Assembly: GCF_024298865.1 (NCBI RefSeq)
Contig: NZ_CP101161.1
Location: 455,227-519,226 of the forward strand
Source of the DNA: Halorarius halobius
Lineage (GTDB): Archaea > Halobacteriota > Halobacteria > Halobacteriales > Haloarculaceae
Direction of reading: 5' to 3'
DNA length: 64,000 nt
Below the pieces are notes generated by a model that saw only the letters and a list, made by a program, of their open reading frames with translations, ran no database searches and was not told the DNA's origin. Position numbers and translations under genes: made by a program. Below are positions 53,602-62,802 of the stretch, piece by piece; within the stretch, counting starts at the first letter, position 1, and each line of letters starts with the position of its first letter.

Positions 53602-53973
53602 ATGAGCGACCCGCTGGTGCGACGCGCGAGCGACGTGAGCTACGAGCCGGTCGAAGCCGCCGACGGCCTGCACAAGGGCGTGCTCGTGGGCGAGGAGCAC
53701 GGCGCGCCCACCCTCGCCATCCGCCGGTTCGTGCTGGACCCCGGCGCCGAGGTGCCGAAACACACGAACGAGATAGAACACGAACAGTACGTCCTCGAGG
53801 GGGAGTACGTCGTCGGCCTCGGCGACGACGAACACGTCGTCTCGGCGGGCGACTCGCTCCACATCCCCGCGGGCACCGTCCACTGGTACCGCAACGAGTC
53901 GGACGAGTCGGGCGCGTTCGTCTGTGCGGTGCCGACGGGTGACGACAGCATCGACCTCGTGGACGAGGGATGA
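53602..53973 (+). CDS. Cupin domain protein
   Basis: A 123-residue single-domain cupin. Motif 1 is PKHTNEIEHEQYVLEGEYVV and motif 2 is DSLHIPAGTVHWYRN, together giving the His/Glu set of a metal site. Stand-alone cupins serve as small-molecule enzymes or binding proteins; no substrate is evident. It is divergent from the protease gene. Confidence 0.9.
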   Translation: MSDPLVRRASDVSYEPVEAADGLHKGVLVGEEHGAPTLAIRRFVLDPGAEVPKHTNEIEHEQYVLEGEYVVGLGDDEHVVSAGDSLHIPAGTVHWYRNESDESGAFVCAVPTGDDSIDLVDEG

Positions 53974-54041
53974 CCGTCGGCGGTCGACCGCTGGTGTGTC
54001 ACGGAGTAACGTACAAGGTCGTGGAACCGTAACGGTTCTAC

Positions 54042-54167
54042 ATGGTCCGAGCCGTCTACCGGGCCGGCGACTCCGTGTTCGACCGCATCCGGGACGCCAT
54101 CCTCTCGGACGGCGACCCCCGCGACGAGGAGGAGTCGGGCCCGGGGACGCCCGTGCCGGCCCCCTGA
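54042..54167 (+). CDS. Very small acidic protein, 41 residues
   Basis: A 41-codon reading frame between the cupin and the helicase genes. It starts with a basic/aromatic part (VRAVYRAGDSVFDRIRDAIL), likely one amphipathic helix, and ends in a Glu-, Asp- and Pro-rich tail. There is no cysteine. GC-rich third positions are consistent with coding. It is too short for a confident call, and no function can be suggested. Confidence 0.45.
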   Translation: MVRAVYRAGDSVFDRIRDAILSDGDPRDEEESGPGTPVPAP

Positions 54168-54213
54168 CGGGGCTTTCGAGCGACTGAAGTAGCGCCGTCG
54201 CCCACCGTCTGGT

Positions 54214-56253
54214 GTGTCTCAGCAGGTCGCCGCCGTCGACACGCTCTTTCTCCACGAGCGGCAGGACGGCGACTTCACGGTGGTCGTCCAGCGGGACGGC
54301 GAGCGGGTGATGCGCGGCCGCCTCGAGTTGAAGGAGACGGACGCGGGCCCCCGTCCCGCCCGGTTGCGCGTGAAGGACGGCGACGACGAGATTCCCCGTC
54401 AACCCGACGAGTTCGTCGAGATAGCGCGGCGGGCGACCCGCATCCGCATCTCCGAGCAGACGTCCCGCGGCCAGCGCGACCGCCTGCGGGCGATGCTGTC
54501 GGGCTACCAACTCGACGACAAGACGAAGGCCGTCCGCACCTGCCGCTACTGTGCGAACGCGGGGCGGTACTCGCCGCTCACCTCCGGGACGGCCATCGAA
54601 GCGGACGATGAGCAGATATGTCCTGACTGCGCGTACGAGGAACTCGACCGCGAGGCGAACTTCCGGGGCCTGCGGTCGGGCGCGAAGGACCGACTGAAGG
54701 AGCTCCTGCTTGAGGTGCAGGACCTCGAGCGCATCCTGAATCTCCTGTCGGGCCAACTCGACCCCGAGTTGACGAAGTTCGACACCATCTCCGCGACGAC
54801 CGACGAGATAGACCCGGTGCCGACGGAGGGGCTGAACCTCCATCCGGGCATCCAGTCGAAACTGGAGGCGCGGTTCGACACCCTGCTTCCGGTCCAGAGT
54901 CTCGCCGTCGAGAACGGCGCGCTCGAGGGGCGCGACCAGATGGTCGTCTCCGCGACCGCGACGGGGAAGACGCTCGTCGGCGAGATGGCCGGGCTCGACC
55001 GCGTGCTCAACGACCAGGGGAAGATGCTGTTTCTCGTCCCGCTGGTGGCGCTGGCCAACCAGAAACACGAGGATTTCCAGGACCGCTACGGCGACATCGC
55101 GAACGTGACCATCCGCGTCGGCGCCTCGCGCATCAACGACGACGGCAACCGGTTCGACCCCGGCGCGGACGTCATCGTCGGCACCTACGAGGGCATCGAC
55201 CACGCCCTGCGGACGGGGAAGGACCTCGGCCACATCGGCACCGTCGTCATCGACGAGGTCCACACCCTCGGCGAGCAGGAGCGGGGCCACCGCCTCGACG
55301 GCCTGATTTCGCGGCTCAAACACTACACCGAGGTCCGCAACCAGCGCACCCAGTGGATATACCTCTCGGCGACGGTGGGCAACCCCGAGCAGTTGGCCGG
55401 GCAACTCGGCGCGAACCTCGTGGAGTTCGAGGAGCGGCCGGTCCCCATCGAGCGCCACGTCACGTTCGCCGACGGCCAAGAGAAACCCCGCATCGAGAAC
55501 CGCCTCGTCAAGCGGGCGTTCGACACCAAATCGAGCAAGGGGTATCGCGGGCAGACCATCATCTTCACCAACTCGCGGCGGCGCTGTCACGAAATCGCTC
55601 GCAAACTGGAGTACGACGCCGCCGCCTACCACGCCGGCCTCGACTACGGCCGTCGGAAGAAGGTCGAGCGGATGTTCGGCGACCAGGACCTGGCGGCGGT
55701 CGTCACCACCGCGGCGCTCGCGGCGGGCGTCGACTTCCCCGCCTCGCAGGTGATATTCGACTCGCTGGCGATGGGCATCGAGTGGCTCACCGTCCAGGAG
55801 TTCGAGCAGATGCTCGGCCGCGCGGGCCGCCCGGACTACCACGACGAGGGGACCGTCTACCTGCTCGTCGAACCCGAGGGGTCGTACCACGGCTCCCAGG
55901 AGATGACCGAAGACGAGGTGGCGTTCAAACTCCTGAAAGGCGAGATGGAGTCGGTGACGACCCGCTACGACGAGTCGTCGGCCGTCGAAGAGACGCTCGC
56001 CAACCTCGTCGTCGGCGGGAAGCGCGCCAAACATCTCAACGAGCGGATGGTCGGCGAGGTGCCGACGAAACACGCGCTGGGCAAACTGCTGGAGTTCGGC
56101 TTCATCGACGGACTGGAGCCGACCGACCTCGGCCGCGCCGTCTGTCGCCACTTCCTCGCGCCCGACGAGGCGTTCGTGATGCTCGACGGCGTCCGCAAGG
56201 GGAGCCACCCCTACGAGATCGTCGCGGACCTCGAGTTGATGGAGGAGGAGTAG
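54214..56253 (+). CDS. DEAD/DEAH-box helicase of the Ski2/Hel308-like superfamily
   Basis: A 679-residue superfamily 2 helicase starting with GTG. Residues 1-~190 are an N-terminal region with a four-Cys zinc ribbon (CRYCANAG, CPDCAYEEL). The helicase core has motif I SATATGKT, the Walker B DEVH (VIDEVHTLGEQERGHR), motif III SATVGN, and motif VI GRAGRPDYHDEG, which places it near Ski2/Hel308. The C-terminal ~150 residues resemble a winged-helix/ratchet region. Hel308-type enzymes act on stalled replication forks; the extra N-terminal zinc ribbon may set a haloarchaeal subgroup apart. Confidence 0.9.
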   Translation: MSQQVAAVDTLFLHERQDGDFTVVVQRDGERVMRGRLELKETDAGPRPARLRVKDGDDEIPRQPDEFVEIARRATRIRISEQTSRGQRDRLRAMLSGYQLDDKTKAVRTCRYCANAGRYSPLTSGTAIEADDEQICPDCAYEELDREANFRGLRSGAKDRLKELLLEVQDLERILNLLSGQLDPELTKFDTISATTDEIDPVPTEGLNLHPGIQSKLEARFDTLLPVQSLAVENGALEGRDQMVVSATATGKTLVGEMAGLDRVLNDQGKMLFLVPLVALANQKHEDFQDRYGDIANVTIRVGASRINDDGNRFDPGADVIVGTYEGIDHALRTGKDLGHIGTVVIDEVHTLGEQERGHRLDGLISRLKHYTEVRNQRTQWIYLSATVGNPEQLAGQLGANLVEFEERPVPIERHVTFADGQEKPRIENRLVKRAFDTKSSKGYRGQTIIFTNSRRRCHEIARKLEYDAAAYHAGLDYGRRKKVERMFGDQDLAAVVTTAALAAGVDFPASQVIFDSLAMGIEWLTVQEFEQMLGRAGRPDYHDEGTVYLLVEPEGSYHGSQEMTEDEVAFKLLKGEMESVTTRYDESSAVEETLANLVVGGKRAKHLNERMVGEVPTKHALGKLLEFGFIDGLEPTDLGRAVCRHFLAPDEAFVMLDGVRKGSHPYEIVADLELMEEE

Positions 56254-56325
56254 CGAGGGCGACCGAAGGGAGCCCTCGTAAACCCGAGCGGGGAGGAGCG
56301 TAGCGACGACCCGCGAGGAGTAGGG

Positions 56326-56391
56326 GACGCGACCGGAGGGAGGCCACCTTGACGCGACCGGAGGGAGGCCACCTTGACGCGACCGGAGGGA
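56326..56391. repeat. 25-bp direct tandem repeat, about 2.6 copies
   Basis: Two perfect 25-bp copies (56326-56350 and 56351-56375; core GACCGGAGGGAGGCCACC) are followed by a third copy truncated after 16 bp. The array lies in the 163-bp gap between the helicase and a small membrane-protein gene. The same gap holds a diverged copy (56290-56316) of the repeat core seen at 7330-7353. Confidence 0.85.
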
Positions 56392-56416
56392 GCCGCGCGG
56401 CGGAGCGCGGTCCGGC

Positions 56417-56755
56417 TCACCCGGCGGCCAGCGGCCCGTACCGACTGCCGACGCCGTACGCGAGTACGGCGGCCGCCGTCGTGACGAGGCCGACGAGCGA
56501 GAGGCCGAACAGCAGCGCCAGCGGCGACGTGACGACCACCGGGCGGCCCGTGAACAGGTGGTACGCCGCCGCGAGTTCGCTGTCGAAGGTGAACGCCGCG
56601 AAGAACCCGCCGACGCTGACGAGCGCGACGGCACCGGTCCACGCGCGGCGGGCGGTCGGGGGGAACGACCGGCGGCGGGTGTCGGCGTACACGAGGCCGG
56701 TGGCGACGGCCGCGGCCGGAAGGAGGACGGCGAACGCGACTGCGGGGACGGTCAT
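56417..56755 (-). CDS. Small membrane protein, three helices, unknown function
   Basis: A 112-residue protein with three membrane helices (about 4-22, 38-57 and 78-100). A basic loop (DTRRRSFPPTARRAW) separates the first two. No motif is recognised. It follows the next membrane-protein gene on the same strand by 48 bp. Confidence 0.65.
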   Translation of the reverse strand: MTVPAVAFAVLLPAAAVATGLVYADTRRRSFPPTARRAWTGAVALVSVGGFFAAFTFDSELAAAYHLFTGRPVVVTSPLALLFGLSLVGLVTTAAAVLAYGVGSRYGPLAAG

Positions 56756-56803
56756 ACGGCCGGGCGTGAGAGTGCGCGGCCCAAAAGCGGTTCGGGCGCC
56801 CGG

Positions 56804-57439
56804 TCAGTCCCGCTCGTACTTCTGCGACCAGTAGGCGATGAGCGGCACCCCGACGAGCGTCGGCCACAGCCACGCGAGCACGCCCATCTGCGCCGTGAGG
56901 TTGACCGCCGACACCGCACTCACGGTGGCGATGAACGCCGCGAGCATCCGCTGGAGGTGGGTCACCAGCCACGCGTCCGTCCCGCCGGACCGGAACAGCC
57001 ACAGGTCGCCCGCGCCGAAGGCGACGCCGATGCCGCCGAACGCGACCATCACGACGCCGAACGTGCCCCCCTCCAGCAGGCGGAGCGCCCCCCACCCGCC
57101 GAGCGCGAGCGAGGCGACGGCGGCGAGGAGGGCGGCGGCCCAGTCCACCCCTTTGGGACCGTCGTCGGGGCGCTTGCGGGCGAGCACCCGGTAGCCCGAG
57201 AAGGCGAGGTAGCCGCTGAACACCGCCACCAGCGCGAGGAATACGCGGAATCCGGAGGGGGCGACCGCCAACAGGAGCAACGTCGTGGCGACGACTGCGG
57301 CCATCGACGCGACGAACAGTTTGCCCGCGCGCCGGTGCCACGTCCCGCCCTTCGTGGTGGCGAGTGCTCCCACGCCCGCGGCGACGGCGACGACGCCGGC
57401 GGCGATATGCAGCCACAGCGTCCACTCCCCCAGTGCCAT
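56804..57439 (-). CDS. DUF2306-like membrane protein
   Basis: A 211-residue protein with six to seven membrane helices. The first helix is followed by TTKGGTWHRRAGKLFVASM, a His/Gly/Trp/Arg loop of the type seen in DUF2306 family proteins, which I assign tentatively. The function is unknown. The gene is divergent from the SLC13-type permease with an 80-bp gap. Confidence 0.7.
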   Translation of the reverse strand: MALGEWTLWLHIAAGVVAVAAGVGALATTKGGTWHRRAGKLFVASMAAVVATTLLLLAVAPSGFRVFLALVAVFSGYLAFSGYRVLARKRPDDGPKGVDWAAALLAAVASLALGGWGALRLLEGGTFGVVMVAFGGIGVAFGAGDLWLFRSGGTDAWLVTHLQRMLAAFIATVSAVSAVNLTAQMGVLAWLWPTLVGVPLIAYWSQKYERD

Positions 57440-57518
57440 GGGTGGTCACCGAGCGGCGGGAGCAAAAAGGTTGAGCCGTCGGCGGGAGCTTTTTGCCATC
57501 CGGCGGCGACCCCGGAGT

Positions 57519-59384
57519 GTGGCGCTTCCGGAGATAACCGCGGGGATGCTCGTCGTGTTCGCGGTCATCCTCGCGGCGCTGGTACTGTTCGCGCTGGAGC
57601 CGGTGCCCATCGACATCACCGCCATCGGGGTGATGGTGACGCTGATGTTGCTGGGGCCGGTGACGACGGCGCTGGCCGACGCGGGCCTGCTCGCCGCGCC
57701 AGTGGCTCCCGTCACGGCCGAGCAGGGCATCTCCGGGTTCGCATCGCAGGCGACCATCACCGTGCTGGCGATGTTCGTCCTCTCGGCGGGCGTCCAACGG
57801 ACGGGCGTCGTCCAGATTCTCGGGCGGAAGATAGCCGCGTTCACCGGCGACAGCGAGTCGCGGCAACTCGGGGCGATAATCGGCGTCGTCTCGCCCATCT
57901 CCGGGTTCATCAACAACACCGCCGCCGTCGCCATCCTGTTGCCGATGGTGACGGACCTCGCCCACGAGGGTAAGACCTCACCCTCGAAACTGCTGATGCC
58001 GCTGTCCTTCGCGTCGATGTTCGGCGGGACGCTGACGCTCATCGGCACGTCGACGAACATCCTCGCCAGCGAAATCGCCTCCCGACCGGAGTTCCTCGGC
58101 CGCCCGTTCGGCATGTTCGAGTTCACGGCGCTGGGTGCGGTCGTCGGGGTCGCCGGCGTCGCGTACCTGATGACCGTCGGCCGCTGGCTGACGCCCGAGC
58201 GCATCGAACCCCGCGAGGACCTCACCGAGGAGTTCGAGATGGCCGACTACCTCACCGAAGTGGTCGTGCGCGAGGACTCGCCCATCGTCGGCGACACGGT
58301 GCAGTCGGCGCTCCAGGAGACCGACTTCGACGTCGACCTCGTCCAACTCATCCGGGGCGAGGAGGTGTTCCTCGAACCGCTCGGACCGAAGACGATTCAG
58401 GCCGGCGACATTTTCGCGATTCGCACCGACCGCGACACGCTCGTCGAGTTGCTCGACGCGGAGGGGCTGGACCTCCTGCCGGACGTCACCGTCGACGAGG
58501 ACGAACTCGAGCAGGCCGAACGAGGACAGAACCTCGTCGAGGTGGTCATCGCGCCCGGGTCCTTCCTCGTCAGCGAGTCGCTCGCCTCCACCAACTTCCG
58601 CCAGCGCTACGACGCGACGGTGCTTGCGGTGCGGCGCGGCCCCGAACTCGTCCGCAAGCGGATGGACCGGATGCAACTGCGCGTGGGTGACACCCTGCTC
58701 GTGCAGGCGACGGGCGACTCCATCGACCGCCTCAACAACAACCGCAACTTCATCGTCGCTCAGGAGGTCGAGCGCCCGGAGTACCGCGAGTCGAAGATAC
58801 CGGTCGCCGTCGGCCTCATCCTCTCGGTGGTCGGCGTCGCGGCGCTGACGCCGGTTCCCATCGTCGTCGCGGCGCTGGCGGGGGCGCTGGGGATGGTGCT
58901 GACGGGCTGTCTGAAGCCGACTGAGGTGTACGACGCCGTCCAGTGGGACGTCATCTTCCTTCTGGCGGGCGTCATCCCGCTTGGCATCGCGCTGGAGGCG
59001 ACGGGCGGTGCGGACCTGCTTGCGGAACTGCTGGTGGCGAGTTCGGGCACGCTCCCCGTGCTCGGCGTGCTCGCGCTGATGTACGCGGTGACGGCGGTGC
59101 TGACGAACATCGTCTCCAACAACGCCGCCGTCGTGCTGATGGTGCCGGTGGCCGCCGACGCCGCCGTCCAGTTGGGCGCCAGCGTGTTCGCGTTCATCCT
59201 CGCGGTGACGTTCGCCGCCTCGACGGCGTTCATGACGCCCGTCGGCTACCAGACGAACCTGTTCGTGTACGGGCCGGGCGGCTACCGGTTCACCGACTAC
59301 CTGAAGGTGGGCGCGCCGCTCCAACTGGTGTTCACCGTCGTCACGACGCTCGGCATCGCGGTGCTGTACGGCGTGACGCCGTAG
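57519..59384 (+). CDS. SLC13-type permease with two TrkA_C domains
   Basis: A 621-residue transporter. N-terminal helices (about 8-215) include the ArsB/DASS-type motif GFINNTAAVAILLPMV, then two RCK_C/TrkA_C regulatory domains (about 242-325 and 337-415), then a second membrane half from ~427 with TNIVSNNAAVVLMVPV. The two hairpin motifs with Asn and Thr are those of SLC13 transporters for dicarboxylates, sulfate or similar anions. The RCK_C domains probably bind a nucleotide or ion. GTG at 57519 is chosen over ATG at 57546 because the leader VALPEITAGML resembles the family start. Confidence 0.9.
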   Translation: MALPEITAGMLVVFAVILAALVLFALEPVPIDITAIGVMVTLMLLGPVTTALADAGLLAAPVAPVTAEQGISGFASQATITVLAMFVLSAGVQRTGVVQILGRKIAAFTGDSESRQLGAIIGVVSPISGFINNTAAVAILLPMVTDLAHEGKTSPSKLLMPLSFASMFGGTLTLIGTSTNILASEIASRPEFLGRPFGMFEFTALGAVVGVAGVAYLMTVGRWLTPERIEPREDLTEEFEMADYLTEVVVREDSPIVGDTVQSALQETDFDVDLVQLIRGEEVFLEPLGPKTIQAGDIFAIRTDRDTLVELLDAEGLDLLPDVTVDEDELEQAERGQNLVEVVIAPGSFLVSESLASTNFRQRYDATVLAVRRGPELVRKRMDRMQLRVGDTLLVQATGDSIDRLNNNRNFIVAQEVERPEYRESKIPVAVGLILSVVGVAALTPVPIVVAALAGALGMVLTGCLKPTEVYDAVQWDVIFLLAGVIPLGIALEATGGADLLAELLVASSGTLPVLGVLALMYAVTAVLTNIVSNNAAVVLMVPVAADAAVQLGASVFAFILAVTFAASTAFMTPVGYQTNLFVYGPGGYRFTDYLKVGAPLQLVFTVVTTLGIAVLYGVTP

Positions 59385-59385
59385 G

Positions 59386-61035
59386 TCAGGCCGCCTCGGT
59401 GGCGCCCGGGGCGACGGTCTCGACGCCCGTGAACTCGAACCGAGCGCCGCCCGAGTCGGCGTCGGTCACCGACACCTCCCAGCCGTGAGCCTCCGCGATG
59501 GTCCGGACGATGGTGAGTCCGAGGCCGCTCCCGTCGCCGTTCGTGTGGCCGAACTCGAACACCGACTCGCGCTCGTCGGCCGGGACGCCGGAGCCGTCGT
59601 CCGCGACGTAGAAACCGTCGCGGCCGGCGAGCATCCCCACGCTGACGGTGGTGTCGTCGCCGCCGTGTTCGACGCTGTTGCGAAACAGGTTCTCCAGCAA
59701 CTGCTGGAGCCGAATCTCGTCGGCGTCGAACCGTCCGTTCGTGTCCACCTCTAACGTCGCCGCGGGTGCATCCACGTGCTGCCACGCCGCCTCGGCGACG
59801 GCCGCCAGCGTGACCGGTTCGAGGTCGCCGATGTCCTCGCCCTCGCGGGCCAGCGTCAGCACCGACTCGATGAGCCGCTCCATCCGGTCGAGCGACCCGG
59901 CCGCGAGTTCGAGGTTCTCGCTGTCGCGTCGGCCCCGCTCCATCTCGACGCGTCCCTGCGCGACGTTGAGCGGGTTCCGCAGGTCGTGGGAGACGACGCT
60001 GGCGAACTGGCTGAGCCGCTCGTTCTTCCGCTCTATCTCGTTCTGGTACCGCTGGGTCCGGGTCACGTCGGTCGCAAGCACCATCCGGCCGCCGGTCGAG
60101 GAATCGGCCCGGAACGGGTTCGACGACACCATGTAGTAGCGGGTCTCGCCGTCCCGGTCCAGTTCGACGACCCGGTCGTCCTCGTCGTCGAGATGGGCCG
60201 CCACCGCCGGCAACGTGCGCTCGAACGACTCGCCGACCGCGCCCCGGAGTTCCGGAAACGTCTCGCGGGCGGCGGCGTTGAACTGCCTGACTCCGTCGTT
60301 ACGGTCGAGCACCACCACGGGGTCGTCGACGTTGCCGGCGAGACGCACCGTCTCGAACCGGCCGTCGAACAGCGCGAGCGTCCCGACGGCGAACACGGCG
60401 ACTGCGAGCGGTTCGTGGGTCGTCTCCACGAGCCACGGCAGACGCAGGGCCGCGACGTTCGCCACCACCGGCAACCCGAGCAGGCCGACGAGCACGACCA
60501 GCGGCCCGGCGTCGATGTCGGTCTGTGCGAACAGTTCGAACAGCATGAAAAACCCGACAGCCGACAGCGCGTACGCCAGCCCCATCGCCAGCCAGTGGAA
60601 CAGGCCGTGCTCGATAGCGAGATGGGGGAACGGCATCGTCGCCGTCGCCGTCGTGAAGTAGTAGCCGTGAAGCGGGTTGGTGTACTTCACCGCCAGTACG
60701 GCCAGGAACACCCCCAGTGCCGCCTGCCGGTAGGCCGGTACCCGGTGGAGGCTCCGCCCGGTGTACGCCGAACAGAAGTAGAGCCACGCGCCGACGGTGG
60801 CGAACCCGACGGTCAACCCGACGTAGTAGGCCGCGAGACGGAGCGACACCGTCGGGAGCGTCAGGAACGCTACCTGCGCGAGCGCCCAGACGCCACTGAG
60901 CGCCAGCAGGCCCGCCAGCCCTCGCCGCGTGTCCGCGTCCTCGATGCCGAACGTCCACCGGATGCCGACGAAACACGCCAGCGCCGAGAGCCCGAACGCA
61001 CCGACGTACGCGACGAACCACGGGTCCAGCCCCAT
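59386..61035 (-). CDS. Sensor histidine kinase with 7TM N-terminal domain
   Basis: A 549-residue membrane kinase. The first ~225 residues form seven helices (HisKA_7TM type). A PAS domain occupies about 230-325, the phosphoacceptor is the His of VVSHDLRNPLN (about residue 350), and the HATPase region runs from about 430 with NLFRNSVEHG, DDGSGVP and GSGLGLTIVRTI. ATG at 61035 is preferred; a GTG at 61047 is possible. No response regulator is adjacent. Its C-terminal kinase core closely resembles that of the FIST-coupled kinase at 24262-25506. Confidence 0.92.
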   Translation of the reverse strand: MGLDPWFVAYVGAFGLSALACFVGIRWTFGIEDADTRRGLAGLLALSGVWALAQVAFLTLPTVSLRLAAYYVGLTVGFATVGAWLYFCSAYTGRSLHRVPAYRQAALGVFLAVLAVKYTNPLHGYYFTTATATMPFPHLAIEHGLFHWLAMGLAYALSAVGFFMLFELFAQTDIDAGPLVVLVGLLGLPVVANVAALRLPWLVETTHEPLAVAVFAVGTLALFDGRFETVRLAGNVDDPVVVLDRNDGVRQFNAAARETFPELRGAVGESFERTLPAVAAHLDDEDDRVVELDRDGETRYYMVSSNPFRADSSTGGRMVLATDVTRTQRYQNEIERKNERLSQFASVVSHDLRNPLNVAQGRVEMERGRRDSENLELAAGSLDRMERLIESVLTLAREGEDIGDLEPVTLAAVAEAAWQHVDAPAATLEVDTNGRFDADEIRLQQLLENLFRNSVEHGGDDTTVSVGMLAGRDGFYVADDGSGVPADERESVFEFGHTNGDGSGLGLTIVRTIAEAHGWEVSVTDADSGGARFEFTGVETVAPGATEAA

Positions 61036-61146
61036 GTACGTAGCCACAGTAACTATCCATTACCTTAGCACTTCACTCTATAGGTACCCACACCGTTCGG
61101 GCGCGAGCGAAACGCTTTCACCCGCCCGTCGGTTTCCTCCGGACGC

Positions 61147-61219
61147 GGGACCGTGGGTTAGCATGGTATACTTCGGGCCTTGGGTGCCCGTGACCCCGGT
61201 TCAAATCCGGGCGGTCCCA
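61147..61219 (+). tRNA. tRNA-Pro (anticodon TGG)
   Basis: A complete cloverleaf: acceptor stem GGGACCG/CGGTCCC, anticodon stem CGGGC/GCCCG with loop CTTGGGT and anticodon TGG reading Pro codon CCA, and T stem CCCGG/CCGGG with loop TTCAAAT. There is no intron and no encoded CCA; the discriminator is A. It lies between the sensor kinase and a lipoprotein gene. Confidence 0.95.
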
Positions 61220-61345
61220 TCCACTTATACGGATTTCGCGGCTCTCGGTTTGCACCGTTCGACTTCCGGACGCGAGAGCGGCGGGACTGAAGCGCCGGTT
61301 TGACCCTCCGACGGCTATTCCCGTCCGGGGGACGCCGTCGTCCCA

Positions 61346-61744
61346 ATGCACCGACGGACGCTGTTCGCGACCGCTGTCGGCCTGTCGTTCGGCGGGTGTC
61401 TCTCCGCTCGGCCACCGCAGTCGCGGGTCGCCTGGATACGGCTCGTCAGCGAGCGCGACGAGCCACACGATGTCGCGGTCCGCATCACCGACGGCGGCGA
61501 ACCGGCGTTCGCCGACGCCTATCGGCTCGGTGCCGGGCGGGCGACGCGCCGAATCGCGTCCCCCGTCGAGGAGCCGGGTCGGTACGTCGTCCGCTTCCGG
61601 GCGGACGGCCAGCAGGTCCACGTCGACCTCGCGGAGTACGTCGACGGCGACACGACCGCGATAGGGGTCCAGTTCGTGCTCCACGCCGAGGGGACGATGG
61701 GGTACACGACCGAGGCGACGGCCCCGAACGCGTCCCGGTCGTGA
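61346..61744 (+). CDS. Small haloarchaeal lipoprotein, unknown function
   Basis: A 132-residue protein with a basic N-terminus, a hydrophobic stretch and a lipobox (GGC at residues 16-18). The mature part is beta-rich (VAWIRLVSERDEPHDVAVRI, then RYVVRFRADGQQVHVDL) and resembles small Ig-like haloarchaeal lipoproteins. It has no catalytic motif. Confidence 0.7.
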   Translation: MHRRTLFATAVGLSFGGCLSARPPQSRVAWIRLVSERDEPHDVAVRITDGGEPAFADAYRLGAGRATRRIASPVEEPGRYVVRFRADGQQVHVDLAEYVDGDTTAIGVQFVLHAEGTMGYTTEATAPNASRS

Positions 61745-61787
61745 GCCGATGCGACCGGCTTTTCCGTCCCCCGCTCCACGCTCCGAC

Positions 61788-62003
61788 GTGTCACTCGACG
61801 CGTTCCTGAAGGACCTCGGGATGCGACTCGGAGCCGGCGCGGTCGTGGTCGGCATCTTCTTCGGCCTCGGGTATCTCAATCGAACCGACGTGTTCGGCCT
61901 CTCGGCCGTGCTGGGAAGCGAGGGCGCGTTCTTCGCCGTGGCGTTTCTCCTGGTCGGACTGGTCGCGGTGGGATGGATGGTCCTCATGCAGTACGTCGGA
62001 TAG
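61788..62003 (+). CDS. Small two-helix membrane protein
   Basis: A 71-residue protein with an amphipathic N-terminus (SLDAFLKDLGMRLGAG) and two hydrophobic helices (VVVGIFFGLGYL and AFFAVAFLLVGLVAVGWMVL). GTG at 61788 is chosen because the sequence before it (from ATG 61749) is Pro- and Arg-rich and unlike the rest. No function is suggested. It converges with the PAP2 gene, 8 bp between stops. Confidence 0.55.
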   Translation: MSLDAFLKDLGMRLGAGAVVVGIFFGLGYLNRTDVFGLSAVLGSEGAFFAVAFLLVGLVAVGWMVLMQYVG

Positions 62004-62011
62004 CGTCCGTC

Positions 62012-62800
62012 TCAGGCCCTCTCGACCAGCCGGTCCGCCAGTGCGACGCTGACCGCCGCCAGCAGAGCGCCCGCGATGACGTCCATCGCCCAGTGGATGC
62101 CGAGATACATCGTCGAGACGACGACTCCGGCGGCGAGCGGAACGGCGACGGCCGCCCACCGCGGGTAGCGCCGTCGGGTCCGCCACGCGAACGCCGCGGC
62201 CGTGACCGACAGCGAGGTGTGGAGCGACGGGAAGGCGTTGGTGTTGGTGTTGACCTGGCTCGTGAGCAGTTGCGCCCGCGGGAACGCCTCGTACAGCAAC
62301 GGTTCGACGGTCCCGGGGACGAGGTTCCGGGGGCCGTACGCGATGAACAGGAGGTAACAGACGAGGCCGAGCGTGTAGTTGGCGGCGTACGCGACGGCGA
62401 CGCGCTTGAGCGTCGTCGCCTCCGGGAGCGTGAGGTAGGCGACGAACGGGAACGTGAGCAGGAAGACGTAGCCGACGAGGTACGCCGCGGCCAGAAGCGC
62501 CGTGAGCCACGGCGTGGCAACCGACTGGAGCACGGCGACCGACCCGCCCTCGATGCGGTAGATGAGGCCGGTGACGTTCCAGCCGACGACCCACGACAAC
62601 TCCGGAACGAGTTCCCGGACGACCCGGTTGACGCCGAGGACGACCCCGAGGCCCGCGAGATACGGTCCCACCTCGCGGAGGCGGGCGGCGAGCGAGCGGT
62701 CGCCCCGGAGCCGAGTCGGTCCGACACACCACAGCCCTGCGGCGACGTGCAACAGGAGCACACAGCCCACGAGCGTGGCGACGGAGGCGAGAAGAAGCAT
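62012..62800 (-). CDS. PAP2 superfamily phosphatase, membrane
   Basis: A 262-residue membrane protein with about six helices. The PAP2 catalytic signature is split as FPSLHTS in the middle and GIHWAMDV near residue 240 (the His/Asp pair). The AYGPRN segment corresponds to the first motif. It resembles lipid phosphatases or inositol phosphorylceramide synthase-like transferases, acting on isoprenoid or lipid phosphates at the membrane surface. It follows the peptide-binding protein gene by 2 bp. Confidence 0.87.
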   Translation of the reverse strand: MLLLASVATLVGCVLLLHVAAGLWCVGPTRLRGDRSLAARLREVGPYLAGLGVVLGVNRVVRELVPELSWVVGWNVTGLIYRIEGGSVAVLQSVATPWLTALLAAAYLVGYVFLLTFPFVAYLTLPEATTLKRVAVAYAANYTLGLVCYLLFIAYGPRNLVPGTVEPLLYEAFPRAQLLTSQVNTNTNAFPSLHTSLSVTAAAFAWRTRRRYPRWAAVAVPLAAGVVVSTMYLGIHWAMDVIAGALLAAVSVALADRLVERA

Positions 62801-62802
62801 CG

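Noticed and set aside
53479..56634. A 1051-codon minus-strand frame opposite the cupin and helicase genes.
   Set aside because: Low-complexity, antisense to genes with full catalytic motifs.
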